From the NCBI RefSeq assembly GCF_037860835.1, contig NZ_JBBEOG010000003.1, positions 434,001-498,000 on the forward strand: a stretch of 64,000 bases of DNA, read 5' to 3'. This document shows, piece after piece, positions 52,859 to 61,210 of this stretch; within the stretch, counting starts at the first letter, position 1; each line of letters begins with the position of its first letter. A program made the translations under genes and the position numbers. Under the pieces are notes generated by a model. That model searched no databases and was not told where the DNA came from. It saw nothing but the letters and a program-made list of their open reading frames with translations. The stretch is from Aquipuribacter nitratireducens (GTDB lineage: Bacteria > Actinomycetota > Actinomycetes > Actinomycetales > JBBAYJ01).

Positions 52859-54205
52859 TCAGAGCATGGGCAGGTAGCGGCGCCGCTCGAACGGGGTGAT
52901 CTCCCGCCGGTAGTCGTCCCACTCCTGCCGCTTGTTGCGGAGGAAGAAGTCGAAGACCCCCTCGCCGAGGGTGTCGGCGACGAGCTCCGAGGCCTCCATG
53001 ACCGAGACGGCCTCGGCGAGGCTGCCCGGCAGCGGGTCGATGCCGAGGGAGCGCCGCTCCGCGTCCGTCAGGCCCCACACGTCGTCCTCGGCGCCCGGTG
53101 GCAGCTCGAGGTCGTTCTCGACGCCGTCGAGGCCCGCCGCGAGCATGACGGCGAAGGCGAGGTAGGGGTTGGCCGCCGGGTCGAGTGCGCGGTACTCCAC
53201 GCGCGTCGACTGCCCCTTGCTCGGCTTGTACATCGGCACGCGGACGAGGGCGGAGCGGTTGTTGTGGCCCCAGCACACGTAGGAGGGCGCCTCGCTGCCG
53301 CCCCACAGCCGCTTGTAGGAGTTCACCCACTGGTTGGTGACGGCAGTGATCTCCCGGGCGTGCGCGAGGAGACCCGCGATGAAGGAACGGCCGACCTGGG
53401 ACAGCTGGTACTCCGCGCCGTCGGAGTGGAAGGCGTTCGCCTCGCCGGAGAACAGCGACAGGTGCGTGTGCATGCCGGACCCGGGCATGCCGGCGAGCGG
53501 GCGCGGCATGAAGGAGGCCTGCATGCCCTGGCTGAAGGCGACCTCCTTCACCACGGTGCGGAAGGTCATGATGTTGTCGGCGGTGCTGAGGGCGTCGGCG
53601 TAGCGCAGGTCGATCTCGTTCTGGCCGGGCCCGTTCTCGTGGTGGGAGAACTCCACCGAGATGCCGAGCGCCTCGAGCATCGTGATCGCCTCGCGGCGGA
53701 AGTCGTGCGCCACGCCCGCCGGGACGTGGTCGAAGTACCCGGCCTGGTCGACCGGCACCGGCACGCCCTGGGCGTCGAGGTCCTTCTCGAAGAGGTAGAA
53801 CTCGATCTCCGGGTGCGTGTAGAACGCGAAACCCGCCTCGGCGGCGCGCGCGAGCGTCCGCTTGAGGACGTGGCGCGGGTCCTGCGGAGCGGGCTCGCCG
53901 TCCGGGGTGAGGACGTCGCAGAACATGCGCGCGGTCCCCTGGCGGCCGTCCGGGCCGCCGCGCCACGGCAGGACGGCGAACGTCGAGGGATCCGGGCGCA
54001 CGAGCATGTCGGACTCGATGACGCGCGCGAGGCCCTCGATCGTCGAGCCGTCGAAGCCGATGCCCTCGGTGAAGGCGGCCTCGAGCTCGGCGGGCGCGAC
54101 GGCGACGGACTTCAGCGAGCCCAGGACGTCGGTGAACCACAACCGGACGAAGCGGACGTCGCGCTCCTCGACGGTGCGGAGGACGAACTCCTGCTGGCGG
54201 TCCAT
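52859..54205 (-). CDS. glnA2: Glutamine synthetase family protein, GlnA2 type
   Basis: A 448-residue glutamine synthetase of the short actinobacterial GlnA2 group. IGFDGSTIEGLARV, PEIEFYLFEKD, ISVEFSHHENGPGQNEIDLRY and MPGSGMHTHLSLF give the metal, glutamate and ATP sites. The segment corresponding to the GlnA1 adenylylation loop reads GLTDAERRSLG and has no tyrosine, so GlnE should not modify it even though glnE is the next gene. The true substrate may be a polyamine or other amine rather than ammonia, as reported for some GlnA-like proteins. TACGGT lies 6 nt before the ATG, a leaderless start. Confidence 0.92.
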   Translation of the reverse strand: MDRQQEFVLRTVEERDVRFVRLWFTDVLGSLKSVAVAPAELEAAFTEGIGFDGSTIEGLARVIESDMLVRPDPSTFAVLPWRGGPDGRQGTARMFCDVLTPDGEPAPQDPRHVLKRTLARAAEAGFAFYTHPEIEFYLFEKDLDAQGVPVPVDQAGYFDHVPAGVAHDFRREAITMLEALGISVEFSHHENGPGQNEIDLRYADALSTADNIMTFRTVVKEVAFSQGMQASFMPRPLAGMPGSGMHTHLSLFSGEANAFHSDGAEYQLSQVGRSFIAGLLAHAREITAVTNQWVNSYKRLWGGSEAPSYVCWGHNNRSALVRVPMYKPSKGQSTRVEYRALDPAANPYLAFAVMLAAGLDGVENDLELPPGAEDDVWGLTDAERRSLGIDPLPGSLAEAVSVMEASELVADTLGEGVFDFFLRNKRQEWDDYRREITPFERRRYLPML

Positions 54206-54211
54206 GGCCCG

Positions 54212-54217
54212 ACCGTA
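54212..54217 (-). promoter_or_regulatory. -10 box for leaderless glnA2 transcript
   Basis: TACGGT on the minus strand, 6 nt before the ATG at 54205. No GlnR-type half-sites are seen near it, unlike at glnA1. Confidence 0.55.
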
Positions 54218-54349
54218 GTGCGTCGCCCGGCTCCGCACCCCAGCGCCCGGTCCGCGTCGCCCGCGCCGTCGGGCCGTTCCGTCGAGCGGGTCCCGGGATC
54301 CGCCCGCCGGTCCTTCTGCCGCCCGACCCTCCCCGACACACTGGGGCTC

Positions 54350-55189
54350 GTGGGTACCGTGCCGACCATCGACACGATCCGGCGGCTCGAGGCGGTCCAG
54401 GTCGCCGTCGTCCGCACGCTGGTCGACGGGCTGGTCGCGACGGGGTGCACGGAGCCCGTCCCGACCGCCGTGCCTCTCGGGAGCGGCTGCCTGGTGGTCA
54501 CTGGCCCACGGCGGTACGTGAACCGCGCGGTCGGGGTGACGCTCGAGGAGCTGGGTCCCGTCGACGTCGAGGCCATCGTGCGGCACTACGCGGACGCGGG
54601 CCTGACGCCTGCGGTGGAGGTGTCGTCGTGGGCCCCGGCGACCACGGTCGCCGCGCTGGGGGCGGCGGGCTTCGTCCCGGCCTGGTGTCGCTCCGTGCTC
54701 GCCGTCGACGTGCGGGACGTCGTCGCGGACCCGCCGTCGCCCGGGCCGGGTGGGCGCTCGGTGGAGGTCGTCGCGGTGGGAGACGACACCGCGCTGGCCG
54801 CGTGCGCCGCGGACGTCATGGTCGACGAGACGCTGCGGGCGGGCGGCGACCGCACCACGAGCGACGAGTTCATGGCCGCGGACTTCTCCTCCCCCGGGGC
54901 CACACAGCTGCTCGCGACGCTCGACGGGGAGCCGGTCGGCTGCGGCTCGCTGTGGGTCGTCGAGGACGCCGGCACACGCACGGGGTGGTTGGGAGCGGCG
55001 GCGACGGTCCCGTCGGCTCGCGGGCGGGGCGTGCAGACGGCGCTGGTCCGGCACCGGCTCCGCCTCGCCGCCGCAGCCGGCTGCGACCTCGCCGCCGCCA
55101 CCGCCTCGGTCGGCTCGACCTCGTCGCGGGTGCTGAGCCGCTGCGGCTTCGGCCTGGTCCAGGACCAGTGGGTGGTGCAGCGGGCCTGA
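54350..55189 (+). CDS. GNAT family N-acetyltransferase
   Basis: A 279-residue protein with a C-terminal GNAT domain. The core is LATLDGEPVGCGSLWVVEDAGTRTGWLGAAATVPSARGRGVQTALVRHRL-like, with the acetyl-CoA loop RGRGVQ, followed by SSRVLSRCGF. The N-terminal half (VPLGSGCLVVTGPRRYVNRAVGV) resembles a degenerate GNAT repeat, so it may be a tandem protein with one active domain. Substrate unknown. CACACT lies 7 nt before the GTG at 54350. Confidence 0.8.
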   Translation: MGTVPTIDTIRRLEAVQVAVVRTLVDGLVATGCTEPVPTAVPLGSGCLVVTGPRRYVNRAVGVTLEELGPVDVEAIVRHYADAGLTPAVEVSSWAPATTVAALGAAGFVPAWCRSVLAVDVRDVVADPPSPGPGGRSVEVVAVGDDTALAACAADVMVDETLRAGGDRTTSDEFMAADFSSPGATQLLATLDGEPVGCGSLWVVEDAGTRTGWLGAAATVPSARGRGVQTALVRHRLRLAAAAGCDLAAATASVGSTSSRVLSRCGFGLVQDQWVVQRA

Positions 55190-55223
55190 CGACGACAGGA
55201 CCGCGCGGGCCTACGCTCGCGCG

Positions 55224-56087
55224 GTGGACGTGGACGCCGTGGCCGGCCTCGGTGTCCGCCGCTGGGGGTCCTCGTCGGGCCGCGACCCGGTGGTGCTGGC
55301 CCTGCATGGCCTGACCAGCACGTCAGCGGTGTGGGCGGACCTGGCCCGTCGTCTCGCCTCGGGCGTGGTCGCTCCCGACCTGCCCGGTCGCGGTGCGTCG
55401 GTCGACGTGCGGGCGGCACCGGGACTGCCAGGGCTCGCGGCGGCCGTCCTGCGTGTGGCGGACGACCTCGGGCTCGAGCGGGTCGTGGTGGTCGGTCACT
55501 CCATGGGCGCGTTCCTGGCGCCGCTCGTCGTGGCCGGGCTCGGGGACCGGGCAGTGGGCACTGTTCTGCTGGACGGGGGCGCCGCGCCGGAGCGCTCGCC
55601 GTTGCACCGGCCCCTCGTCGTGAGGACCCTCGTGGGTCTCCAGATGAGGCGCCTCGTCCGCGACTGGGAGGACGTCGAGGCCTACACCGCGGCGGCGGAG
55701 GGCCGGGCGGCCGCCGGCAGAGCGGACCTGCGCGACGGCCTCCACGCGTGGTCGGAGGCCGTCCTCCGTCCCCACGAGGGGGCGCTGCGCCCCGCGCTGG
55801 ACCCCCGCCGCGTCGTGGCCGACGCCGTCGACAGCCTCTGCAGACCCCCGCACCTGCCGCTGCTGCAGCGCACCGCGGCCCCGGTCCACCTGGTCGCGGC
55901 CGTGCACGGCGCCGACGAGGCCCGCGGGCCGTTCCTGTCCGACCGGGCGGTGGCTGCGGCCGCACGGCTCCTCCCGCGCCTCACGTGGGAACGTGCGCAG
56001 GCCACCCACGCCACGATGCTGTTCGACCCAGCCATCGCGACGAGCGTCGCCCGCGTGGCCGACGGCGGCCGCGACCTCCCTCGCTGA
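55224..56087 (+). CDS. Alpha/beta hydrolase
   Basis: A 287-residue alpha/beta hydrolase. The oxyanion segment is LALHGLTSTSAVW, the nucleophile elbow is VVVGHSMGAFLAPL (serine nucleophile), and a late histidine is in RAQATHATMLFDP. The protein is cytoplasmic, without signal peptide. TACGCT lies 6 nt before the GTG at 55224, a leaderless start. The substrate cannot be inferred; close relatives include esterases and C-C hydrolases. Confidence 0.85.
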   Translation: MDVDAVAGLGVRRWGSSSGRDPVVLALHGLTSTSAVWADLARRLASGVVAPDLPGRGASVDVRAAPGLPGLAAAVLRVADDLGLERVVVVGHSMGAFLAPLVVAGLGDRAVGTVLLDGGAAPERSPLHRPLVVRTLVGLQMRRLVRDWEDVEAYTAAAEGRAAAGRADLRDGLHAWSEAVLRPHEGALRPALDPRRVVADAVDSLCRPPHLPLLQRTAAPVHLVAAVHGADEARGPFLSDRAVAAAARLLPRLTWERAQATHATMLFDPAIATSVARVADGGRDLPR

Positions 56088-56130
56088 GGGCCGCGAGCGG
56101 CGGACGGCTCCCGCGCCGCCCATACCGCCG

Positions 56131-56610
56131 TCAGGCGGTGGGCGTGGCGGTGGTGTCCACCCACCGGCGTGGCGGGCGACCCGCGATCTGCCCCGTGAAC
56201 TCGTCGAACAGCCACATGCGGTAGGCGAGGACGTCCGGGGGTGTCTCGAGGGTGAGCAGGTACCTGCCCTGGCGGCAGTAGGCGTCGACCTCCGCCTGCA
56301 GCGCGCGGAGACGTTCGACCGCCTCCGCCAGCGCGGTCGGCGCCTCGTAGACGATGTCGACGGACGTCTCCCCTCTCGCACGCGCCTCCGCCATGCGCTC
56401 CTCCCGCAGCGCCCGGAAGGGCGTGACGTCGGTGGTGACGCTCCTCACCACCTCGAGGAACCGCGCCGGCAGTCCGCTGTCGTCGGCCCCCGCCCGGCTC
56501 ACGCCCAACGAGATGAGTGCCATCTCACGGGCCAGGCCGTCGTGGTGCTCCTGAGCGCGCTCGGCGAGGTCCAGGGGCAGCCCCAGGATGCGCACGGTCA
56601 CCGTGTCCAT
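56131..56610 (-). CDS. Conserved hypothetical protein (159 residues)
   Basis: A soluble helical protein starting MDTVTVRILGLPLDLAERAQEHHDGLAREMALI-like, then LPARFLEVVRSV, VDIVYEAPTALAEAVERLRALQAEVDAYCRQGRYLLTL-like and FDEFTGQIAG at the end. I recognise this pattern from small actinobacterial proteins that often sit next to anti-sigma factor-like ATP-binding proteins or SpoIIE-type phosphatases, but no such partner is present here. Function unknown. It converges on the alpha/beta hydrolase gene. Confidence 0.7.
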   Translation of the reverse strand: MDTVTVRILGLPLDLAERAQEHHDGLAREMALISLGVSRAGADDSGLPARFLEVVRSVTTDVTPFRALREERMAEARARGETSVDIVYEAPTALAEAVERLRALQAEVDAYCRQGRYLLTLETPPDVLAYRMWLFDEFTGQIAGRPPRRWVDTTATPTA

Positions 56611-56710
56611 CTGCCCCCGTCCGTCCGCCGCGACCGGCACCAGCGTAGGGGCGCCGTCATCGCCACGGCCACGTCCCAGGGCGGCCACCGGTGGCTGGGA
56701 GTCTGTCGTG

Positions 56711-57091
56711 ATGGTGGAGCGCATGCGCTGCGAGCTGTTCCCCGGCGACCTCGACGTCGCCGTCACGTTCTACGTCGACGTCCTCGGCTTCACGGTCGAA
56801 CGCGACGAGCGGTCGTCGGCCTCGCCCTACGTCGCGCTGGAACGCGGCACCGTCCACGTGGGGCTTGCTCGGCGTGAGGAGGCGGTCGACGTCGATCACC
56901 GACGTCCACCGGTCGGGGTCGAGCTCGTCCTCGAGGTCGGCGACGAGGTCAGCGACCTGGTCGCAGCCCGCGACCGGGCGGTCGGCGCCGGCTGGCCCCT
57001 CGACGAGGACCTGACCGCACGACCGTGGGGGCTGGTCGACTTCCGCCTGCTCGACCCGGCCGGCTACTACTGGCGAATCACGACCGGATGA
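56711..57091 (+). CDS. VOC family (glyoxalase/bleomycin resistance-like) protein
   Basis: A 126-residue single VOC domain with two beta-alpha-beta-beta-beta modules: ELFPGDLDVAVTFYVDVLGFTVERDE in the first and ARPWGLVDFRLLDPAGYYWRI in the second. The usual metal-binding His/Glu positions are only partly present, so it may bind a ligand rather than catalyse. The ATG at 56711 or GTG at 56708 could start it; an ATG at 56723 is also possible. Confidence 0.8.
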   Translation: MVERMRCELFPGDLDVAVTFYVDVLGFTVERDERSSASPYVALERGTVHVGLARREEAVDVDHRRPPVGVELVLEVGDEVSDLVAARDRAVGAGWPLDEDLTARPWGLVDFRLLDPAGYYWRITTG

Positions 57092-57445
57092 CGACCCGGA
57101 GAGCCCTGCGCGAGGCATGGGCATCGTCTGCTGGACCGGGAGTGCCCAGACCACGCGACGCGCAGCGCCAGCCGCGAGGGAGGGACACCACGGTCCCATC
57201 ATCGACCCTGGCCGGTTCCTCCCCGAGCTGCTCGACCGGGTTCGCTCGCCTGTCCCTGCCAGCACGTCGACTGACCGTCGCCCGATGGTCAGTTGCCGAT
57301 CGGCGGCCGGAACCGTGTGGCCACGCTGCCTCGTGGACGTCTGGCCCAGGTCCCGACCGCTGACCCTCCGCCTCGTGAGCCGGGTGCGCCTGGGCGGTAC
57401 GTCGATGCGGCGATGAGTTCTGCGCCCCAGCTCGGTCGACCCGGC
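57092..57445. other. 354-nt stretch without a supported gene
   Basis: Both strands contain open frames here, but none shows family patterns or a ribosome site. It may be a decayed gene. An in-frame ATG at 57413 could extend the next gene by 11 codons. Confidence 0.5.
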
Positions 57446-58030
57446 ATGCACACGATCACCGTCGTCGAGAACGTCTCGCTGGACGGCGTCGCCCAGGCGC
57501 CCGCGTCCCCAGAGGAAGACCGCCGGGGAGGCTTCGAGCACGGCGGGTGGGCGTTCCAGCACCTCGCCTCCGACCCCGAAGCCATGGAACGGGCCATGTC
57601 CGGTGAGCCGGCCGCCGCCATGCTGCTCGGCCACCGCACCTACGACCAGCTCGTCGGGCACTGGCTCAGCACCCCGGACGACAACCCCTTCACCGAGCTG
57701 CTGCGGACCACGCCGAAGCACGTCGCCACCCGGGACGCGACCGTCGACCTGCCCCACCCGAACAGCCACCGCCTCGTGGGTGAGGCCACCCAGACCGTCG
57801 CCGCACTCAAGGAGCACGGTGAGGGGGAGCTCGTCGTCCTGGGCAGTCTGGCGCTGGTCCGGGACCTGACCGCGGCCGGGCTCGTCGACCGGTTCGTGCT
57901 CACCACCATCCCGGTCGTACTCGGCTCCGGCGCCAGGCTCTTCGAGGGCAGCCACGTGACGCTGGAGGTCGAGCAGACCTGGGCCTCGGAACGAGGCGCC
58001 GTGGTCGCCACCTACCGGGTGGCACGCTGA
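57446..58030 (+). CDS. Dihydrofolate reductase family protein (RibD C-terminal domain)
   Basis: A 194-residue protein of the RibD_C/DHFR-like group. It has TITVVENVSLDGVAQAP at the start, MLLGHRTYDQLVGHW, ELVVLGSLALVRDLTAAGLVDRF and the ending TTIPVVLGSGARLFEG. Such proteins are stand-alone NADPH-dependent reductases of unknown substrate, frequent in actinobacteria. The ATG at 57446 is chosen because homology begins there. Base composition is slightly less GC-rich than in the left part of the window. Confidence 0.85.
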   Translation: MHTITVVENVSLDGVAQAPASPEEDRRGGFEHGGWAFQHLASDPEAMERAMSGEPAAAMLLGHRTYDQLVGHWLSTPDDNPFTELLRTTPKHVATRDATVDLPHPNSHRLVGEATQTVAALKEHGEGELVVLGSLALVRDLTAAGLVDRFVLTTIPVVLGSGARLFEGSHVTLEVEQTWASERGAVVATYRVAR

Positions 58031-58233
58031 CCGACCGGGCTCCGCCGCACGACGGCGCACCCACCGAGGGATCGTCCAAGGGGAGCTTGTGGCCGATGAC
58101 GGGCGAGGTCGCTTCCGCGCGAGCGATCGCCGTGGGCGACGCCACGGCGTCACGTCCGACTGTGCCGCGTCGGTGACGCCGAGTTCGCGGCGTCTTGCGG
58201 TCGTGTCGAGGTCCGTGGCCGCCCTGGCCGGGC

Positions 58234-58869
58234 TCAGCGGAGGAGGCCCAGCACCAGGGCGTCGACCGTTCTGCTCAGGAGATCTCCATCGGCAGCCGGC
58301 GGGCGCGAGTCGGCGAAGGCGGTGGCGAGGTGCGGGTGTGTGCGTGCCGCGGCCGCAAGAGCCTCCACGGTTCCCGCAGGTGGGCTGGTCGTCGCGCGTG
58401 CGAAGAGGGATGCGGCGCCGGTCAGCATCCCGAGCAGCTCGAGCTTCGCCGTGCTGGTCGCAGGTTCATCGGCGAGGATCTGGAGCCCTGCCTCGAGGAC
58501 GGCGACCGCGGCGGGTCCCGGCCGGACTGTGGGCAGGGTCTCGACCAGCCACGGGTGCGCCCGCATGACGTCCACCTGGGCGCGGACGAGATCGGTCAGA
58601 TCCTCCGTGATGTCGCCCGTCGGCATCGAGAGGGACAGGTCCTCCAGCGCGAGGTCGACCATGGCCTCGACGAGGTCGTCCTTGGAACCGACGTAGCGGT
58701 AGAGCGCGGTCGGGGTCAGCCCGACCTGCTCGGCGACGGAGCGGATGCTCACCGCGGCGAGGCCGGAACGGTCGGCGAGCTGCACCGCGGCCCGGCCCAC
58801 CTCGCTCTTGGAGCGGCTTGGCGCGGGTCCCCGCCGACCCTGCCGCGCAGTCGGCTTGCTCACGCTCAC
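58234..58869 (-). CDS. TetR family transcriptional regulator
   Basis: A 211-residue TetR protein. The N-terminal helix-turn-helix is in AAVSIRSVAEQVGLTPTALYRYVGSKDDLVEAM, and the rest is a helical ligand domain (LVETLPTVRPGPAAVAVLEAGLQ). It diverges from an alpha/beta hydrolase gene, and a clear dyad sits between them, so it probably represses both itself and the hydrolase. TATGGT lies 6 nt before the GTG at 58869, a leaderless start. Confidence 0.9.
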   Translation of the reverse strand: MSVSKPTARQGRRGPAPSRSKSEVGRAAVQLADRSGLAAVSIRSVAEQVGLTPTALYRYVGSKDDLVEAMVDLALEDLSLSMPTGDITEDLTDLVRAQVDVMRAHPWLVETLPTVRPGPAAVAVLEAGLQILADEPATSTAKLELLGMLTGAASLFARATTSPPAGTVEALAAAARTHPHLATAFADSRPPAADGDLLSRTVDALVLGLLR

Positions 58870-58882
58870 GCCGTCACCATAA

Positions 58883-58903
58883 ACTGTGCACAGCGTTCAC
58901 AGT
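58883..58903. promoter_or_regulatory. Dyad operator between tetR and hydrolase
   Basis: ACTGTG and CACAGT arms are separated by 9 nt. A shorter perfect palindrome, CTGTGCACAG (58884-58893), overlaps the left arm. The site is 2 nt upstream of the tetR -10 box (58876-58881) and 12 nt before the hydrolase GTG. Confidence 0.65.
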
Positions 58904-58915
58904 AAGGAGAGCGGC

Positions 58916-59746
58916 GTGCGGGACCAGTGGGTGTCCGACGGGCGCGGCGGCAGCTTCCGGGTCCGCTCGGTCGGGCAGGGCCCTCCCGTGGTCGTGCTCC
59001 ACGGCGGTGGCATTGACTCCCGTGAGTACGAGCGGTTCGCCCGCGCCCTCGGGGAGCACTGCTCGGTGCACCTGTACGACCGAAGAGGCCGGCCCGGCGC
59101 TCCACCTCTCGGACCGGGCCACACCGTGGAGGTCGACGTCGACGACCTCGCACGCGTGCTGGACCACGTCGGTGCCACGCGCGTGATCGGGCACTCCGGC
59201 GGAGCGTTCGTGGCGGCGCGCGCCGCGCTCCGCCTGCCTGTGGAGCGCCTGGCTGTCTACGACCCGGGCATCTCGATCGACGGATCGGTCGCGACGGCGT
59301 GGTTCGAGCCGTACCGGCAGGCGATGCGCTCCGGCGACACGCTGCGGGCGATGGCGCTGGTGGGCGCGGGGGCGGACCCCGACGGAGCTGCCGCGCGACT
59401 GCCGCTCCCGCTGCAGATTGCGGTCCTCCGCCTGTTCGTGCGGACGCCGGTCGGCCGACGCATGCGGGAACAGCTGCCGACGGTGGAGACCGAGGTCGGG
59501 CAGATCATCGCGAACGACGCCCCCGCCGAGGCCTACGCCGGCATCACCGCCACCACGCTGCTGGCCCACGGCGCCAGGAGCGCCTCCTACTTCGGCGACG
59601 TCTGCGAGGCGCTCGCCGCAGCACTGCCGGATGGGTCCGCTCTGCGCATCCCACGTGCGTCCCACAACGCCATGAACATCGCCCGGCCCGCCTTCGTCGA
59701 ACCCTTCGCCCAGTTCCTCACCGCACGCACCACACACACCAGCTGA
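58916..59746 (+). CDS. Alpha/beta hydrolase under TetR control
   Basis: A 276-residue alpha/beta hydrolase. The oxyanion motif is VVLHGGGIDSREYE, the nucleophile elbow is RVIGHSGGAFVAARA, and the likely catalytic histidine is in PRASHNAMNIARPAF. An AAGGAG site lies 6 nt before the GTG. The divergent TetR protein suggests induction by a small compound, so a detoxifying or degradative role is possible. The upstream ATG at 58886 is rejected because it lies in the operator. Confidence 0.85.
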   Translation: MRDQWVSDGRGGSFRVRSVGQGPPVVVLHGGGIDSREYERFARALGEHCSVHLYDRRGRPGAPPLGPGHTVEVDVDDLARVLDHVGATRVIGHSGGAFVAARAALRLPVERLAVYDPGISIDGSVATAWFEPYRQAMRSGDTLRAMALVGAGADPDGAAARLPLPLQIAVLRLFVRTPVGRRMREQLPTVETEVGQIIANDAPAEAYAGITATTLLAHGARSASYFGDVCEALAAALPDGSALRIPRASHNAMNIARPAFVEPFAQFLTARTTHTS

Positions 59747-59760
59747 AGCCCCCGTTCGAC

Positions 59761-60105
59761 GCCTGCTCGCGCGAGCTGACCGACGAGCCATCCGAGTATC
59801 TGGAGCTCGGCGACGAGGTCGAGGTCGTGTACGACCCCGACAGTCCGTGGGATGCAACCGCTGTTGGGGACGAGTCCCGCACTGCCTGGATCGTCGCTCT
59901 GGTCGCGGTCGTCCTCGCGATCGGCGCGCTGTGGGAGTGGGCGCGGTGGGCTAACCGCCGCTGGCCGGACCCGAGCCTGCGGAGAGCGGGACGGCGACCC
60001 CGCTCACGCGATGTGAGTGGCCGAGGCGGCGGCGAAGAAGGAACGGCCGCTCCGGCGCAGGCGCAAGAAGCGCATGCGGCGCGGCCGTTGAGCGGCCGGG
60101 AGTAG
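59761..60105 (+). pseudogene. C-terminal remnant of a DUF3592-like membrane protein
   Basis: An open frame without start codon continues past the hydrolase stop in another frame. It has LELGDEVEVVYDPDSPWDA, then RTAWIVALVAVVLAIGALWEW as one membrane helix, then a basic Pro-rich tail. The YDPDSP segment before a helix matches the C-terminal end of DUF3592 proteins. The N-terminal two thirds are missing, so this is a truncated relic, perhaps cut off when the hydrolase-tetR pair arrived. The family call is tentative. Confidence 0.4.
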
Positions 60106-60210
60106 CCCGGTCCTGCGCGCGACTCTCGAAGAGACTGCCCAAAGCCGCCGGTAGCCGATCCCTCTGCGCGGGTCCCGCGCGACGATCCTCATCCGGCTTC
60201 CGTACGGGCT

Positions 60211-60216
60211 TAGCGT
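60211..60216 (+). promoter_or_regulatory. -10 box for leaderless VOC gene
   Basis: TAGCGT followed by 7 nt and the ATG at 60224. Confidence 0.55.
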
Positions 60217-60223
60217 GCCGACC

Positions 60224-60661
60224 ATGCCCATCAAGCTCGAGAACGTCGCCATCGCCGTCCGAGACCTCGAGGCCACGATTGCCTTCTTCACCGACCTCGG
60301 GCTGACCGTCCTCGGCCGTGACGAGGTGAGTGGTGAGTGGGCCGACACCGCCGTCGGCCTCGACGGCAACCACGCCAAGATCGCTCTCCTGGAGACGCCG
60401 GACGGCGATGGCCGGCTCGAGCTCTTCGAGTACATCCACCCGGACCCGATCGAGACGGAACCCACGCTGGCGAACGAGATCGGGATGCACCGCGTCGCCT
60501 TCTCGGTGGATGACCTCGAGCACAGCCTCCGCATCGCGGCACGACACGGTTGCCGCCCCCTGCGCGGTGTCGCGACCTACGGGAAGATCTACAGGCTCAC
60601 CTACGTCCGCGGACCCAGCGGCATCATCGTGATGCTGGCCCAGAAGCTCCAGCCGAGTTGA
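60224..60661 (+). CDS. VOC family protein
   Basis: A 145-residue VOC-fold protein starting KLENVAIAVRDLEATIAFFTDLGL. It contains GLDGNHAKIALLETPDGDGRLELFEYIHP and IGMHRVAFSVDDLEHSL, with the usual His and Glu metal positions (GMHRVAFSV, LELFEY), and ends SGIIVMLAQKL. The set suggests a dioxygenase- or glyoxalase-like lactone enzyme; the substrate is unknown. GC content is lower than in the core region. Confidence 0.85.
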   Translation: MPIKLENVAIAVRDLEATIAFFTDLGLTVLGRDEVSGEWADTAVGLDGNHAKIALLETPDGDGRLELFEYIHPDPIETEPTLANEIGMHRVAFSVDDLEHSLRIAARHGCRPLRGVATYGKIYRLTYVRGPSGIIVMLAQKLQPS

Positions 60662-60829
60662 TCACCCGCCGCGACCCGGCCATCCCAGTCGCGCCCGCCG
60701 GTACGGGTCCCCCGGGATGCCGCAGTCAGGCGCTAGCCACCGTCATGCTGCGCTTCCAGAACGCAGCCAGAGGCTTGCACGGCGGAGCGTGCCAGTGACG
60801 ATCGGCTACCGGCCGGCAAGGCCGGCGGG

Positions 60830-61210
60830 TCAGACGCCGACGATCTCGAGGATGTCCTCCAACCCGTGCAGGTCAGCGACGTTCCGGGTGTAGAGCCGGG
60901 CATCGTGCGCGTGAGCTGTCGCGGCGATGAGCAGGTCCATCGTCCGCGCTCGGGGCTGCCGCCCGGCCGCCACGACCGCGGCGGCGAGGCGGCCGTAGCT
61001 GGCCGCCACCGCCTCGTCGACCGGCAGCGCGTCGAAGGTCTGCTGCAGCCGCGACAAGCGACGCAGCCGCTCGGCCCGCACGGCCGGATCGGTGGCCACC
61101 AGGACACCGAAGTGCAGCTCGGACAACGTGGCGGCACTGATTGCCAGCTCGCCTTCCAAGGGTGCGACGTCGGTGGCGATGACGACGGAGGTGTCGAGCA
61201 GGGCTCTCAC
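60830..61210 (-). CDS. PIN domain toxin (VapC-like)
   Basis: A 126-residue PIN domain ribonuclease. The acidic residues are in VRALLDTSVVIATD (Asp), ISAATLSELHFGVL (Glu), RARTMDLLIAATAHAH (Asp) and YTRNVADLHGL, the normal PIN set. Its GTG overlaps the antitoxin stop by 4 nt, so the two are coupled. VapC toxins cleave tRNA or rRNA and are blocked by the partner antitoxin. A G+C-rich weak hairpin (about 60803-60825) follows the gene. Confidence 0.9.
   Translation of the reverse strand: MRALLDTSVVIATDVAPLEGELAISAATLSELHFGVLVATDPAVRAERLRRLSRLQQTFDALPVDEAVAASYGRLAAAVVAAGRQPRARTMDLLIAATAHAHDARLYTRNVADLHGLEDILEIVGV

Noticed and set aside
49817-54349. A plus-strand open frame of about 1500 codons opposite glnE and glnA2
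   Set aside because: It is a shadow of the real minus-strand genes, made by GC-rich codon bias. Its translation is repeats of Arg, Asp, Gly and Val without domains. Only the last 280 codons (54350-55189) form a real GNAT gene.
57117-57416. Open frames in the space before the RibD_C gene
   Set aside because: No ribosome site, no leaderless box and no family pattern in any of the frames; treated as non-coding or decayed.
60803-60825. GCCGGC-rich hairpin after the PIN toxin gene
   Set aside because: The stem is short and made of overlapping GCCGGC units that occur by chance in such DNA; mentioned with the gene but not called as a terminator.
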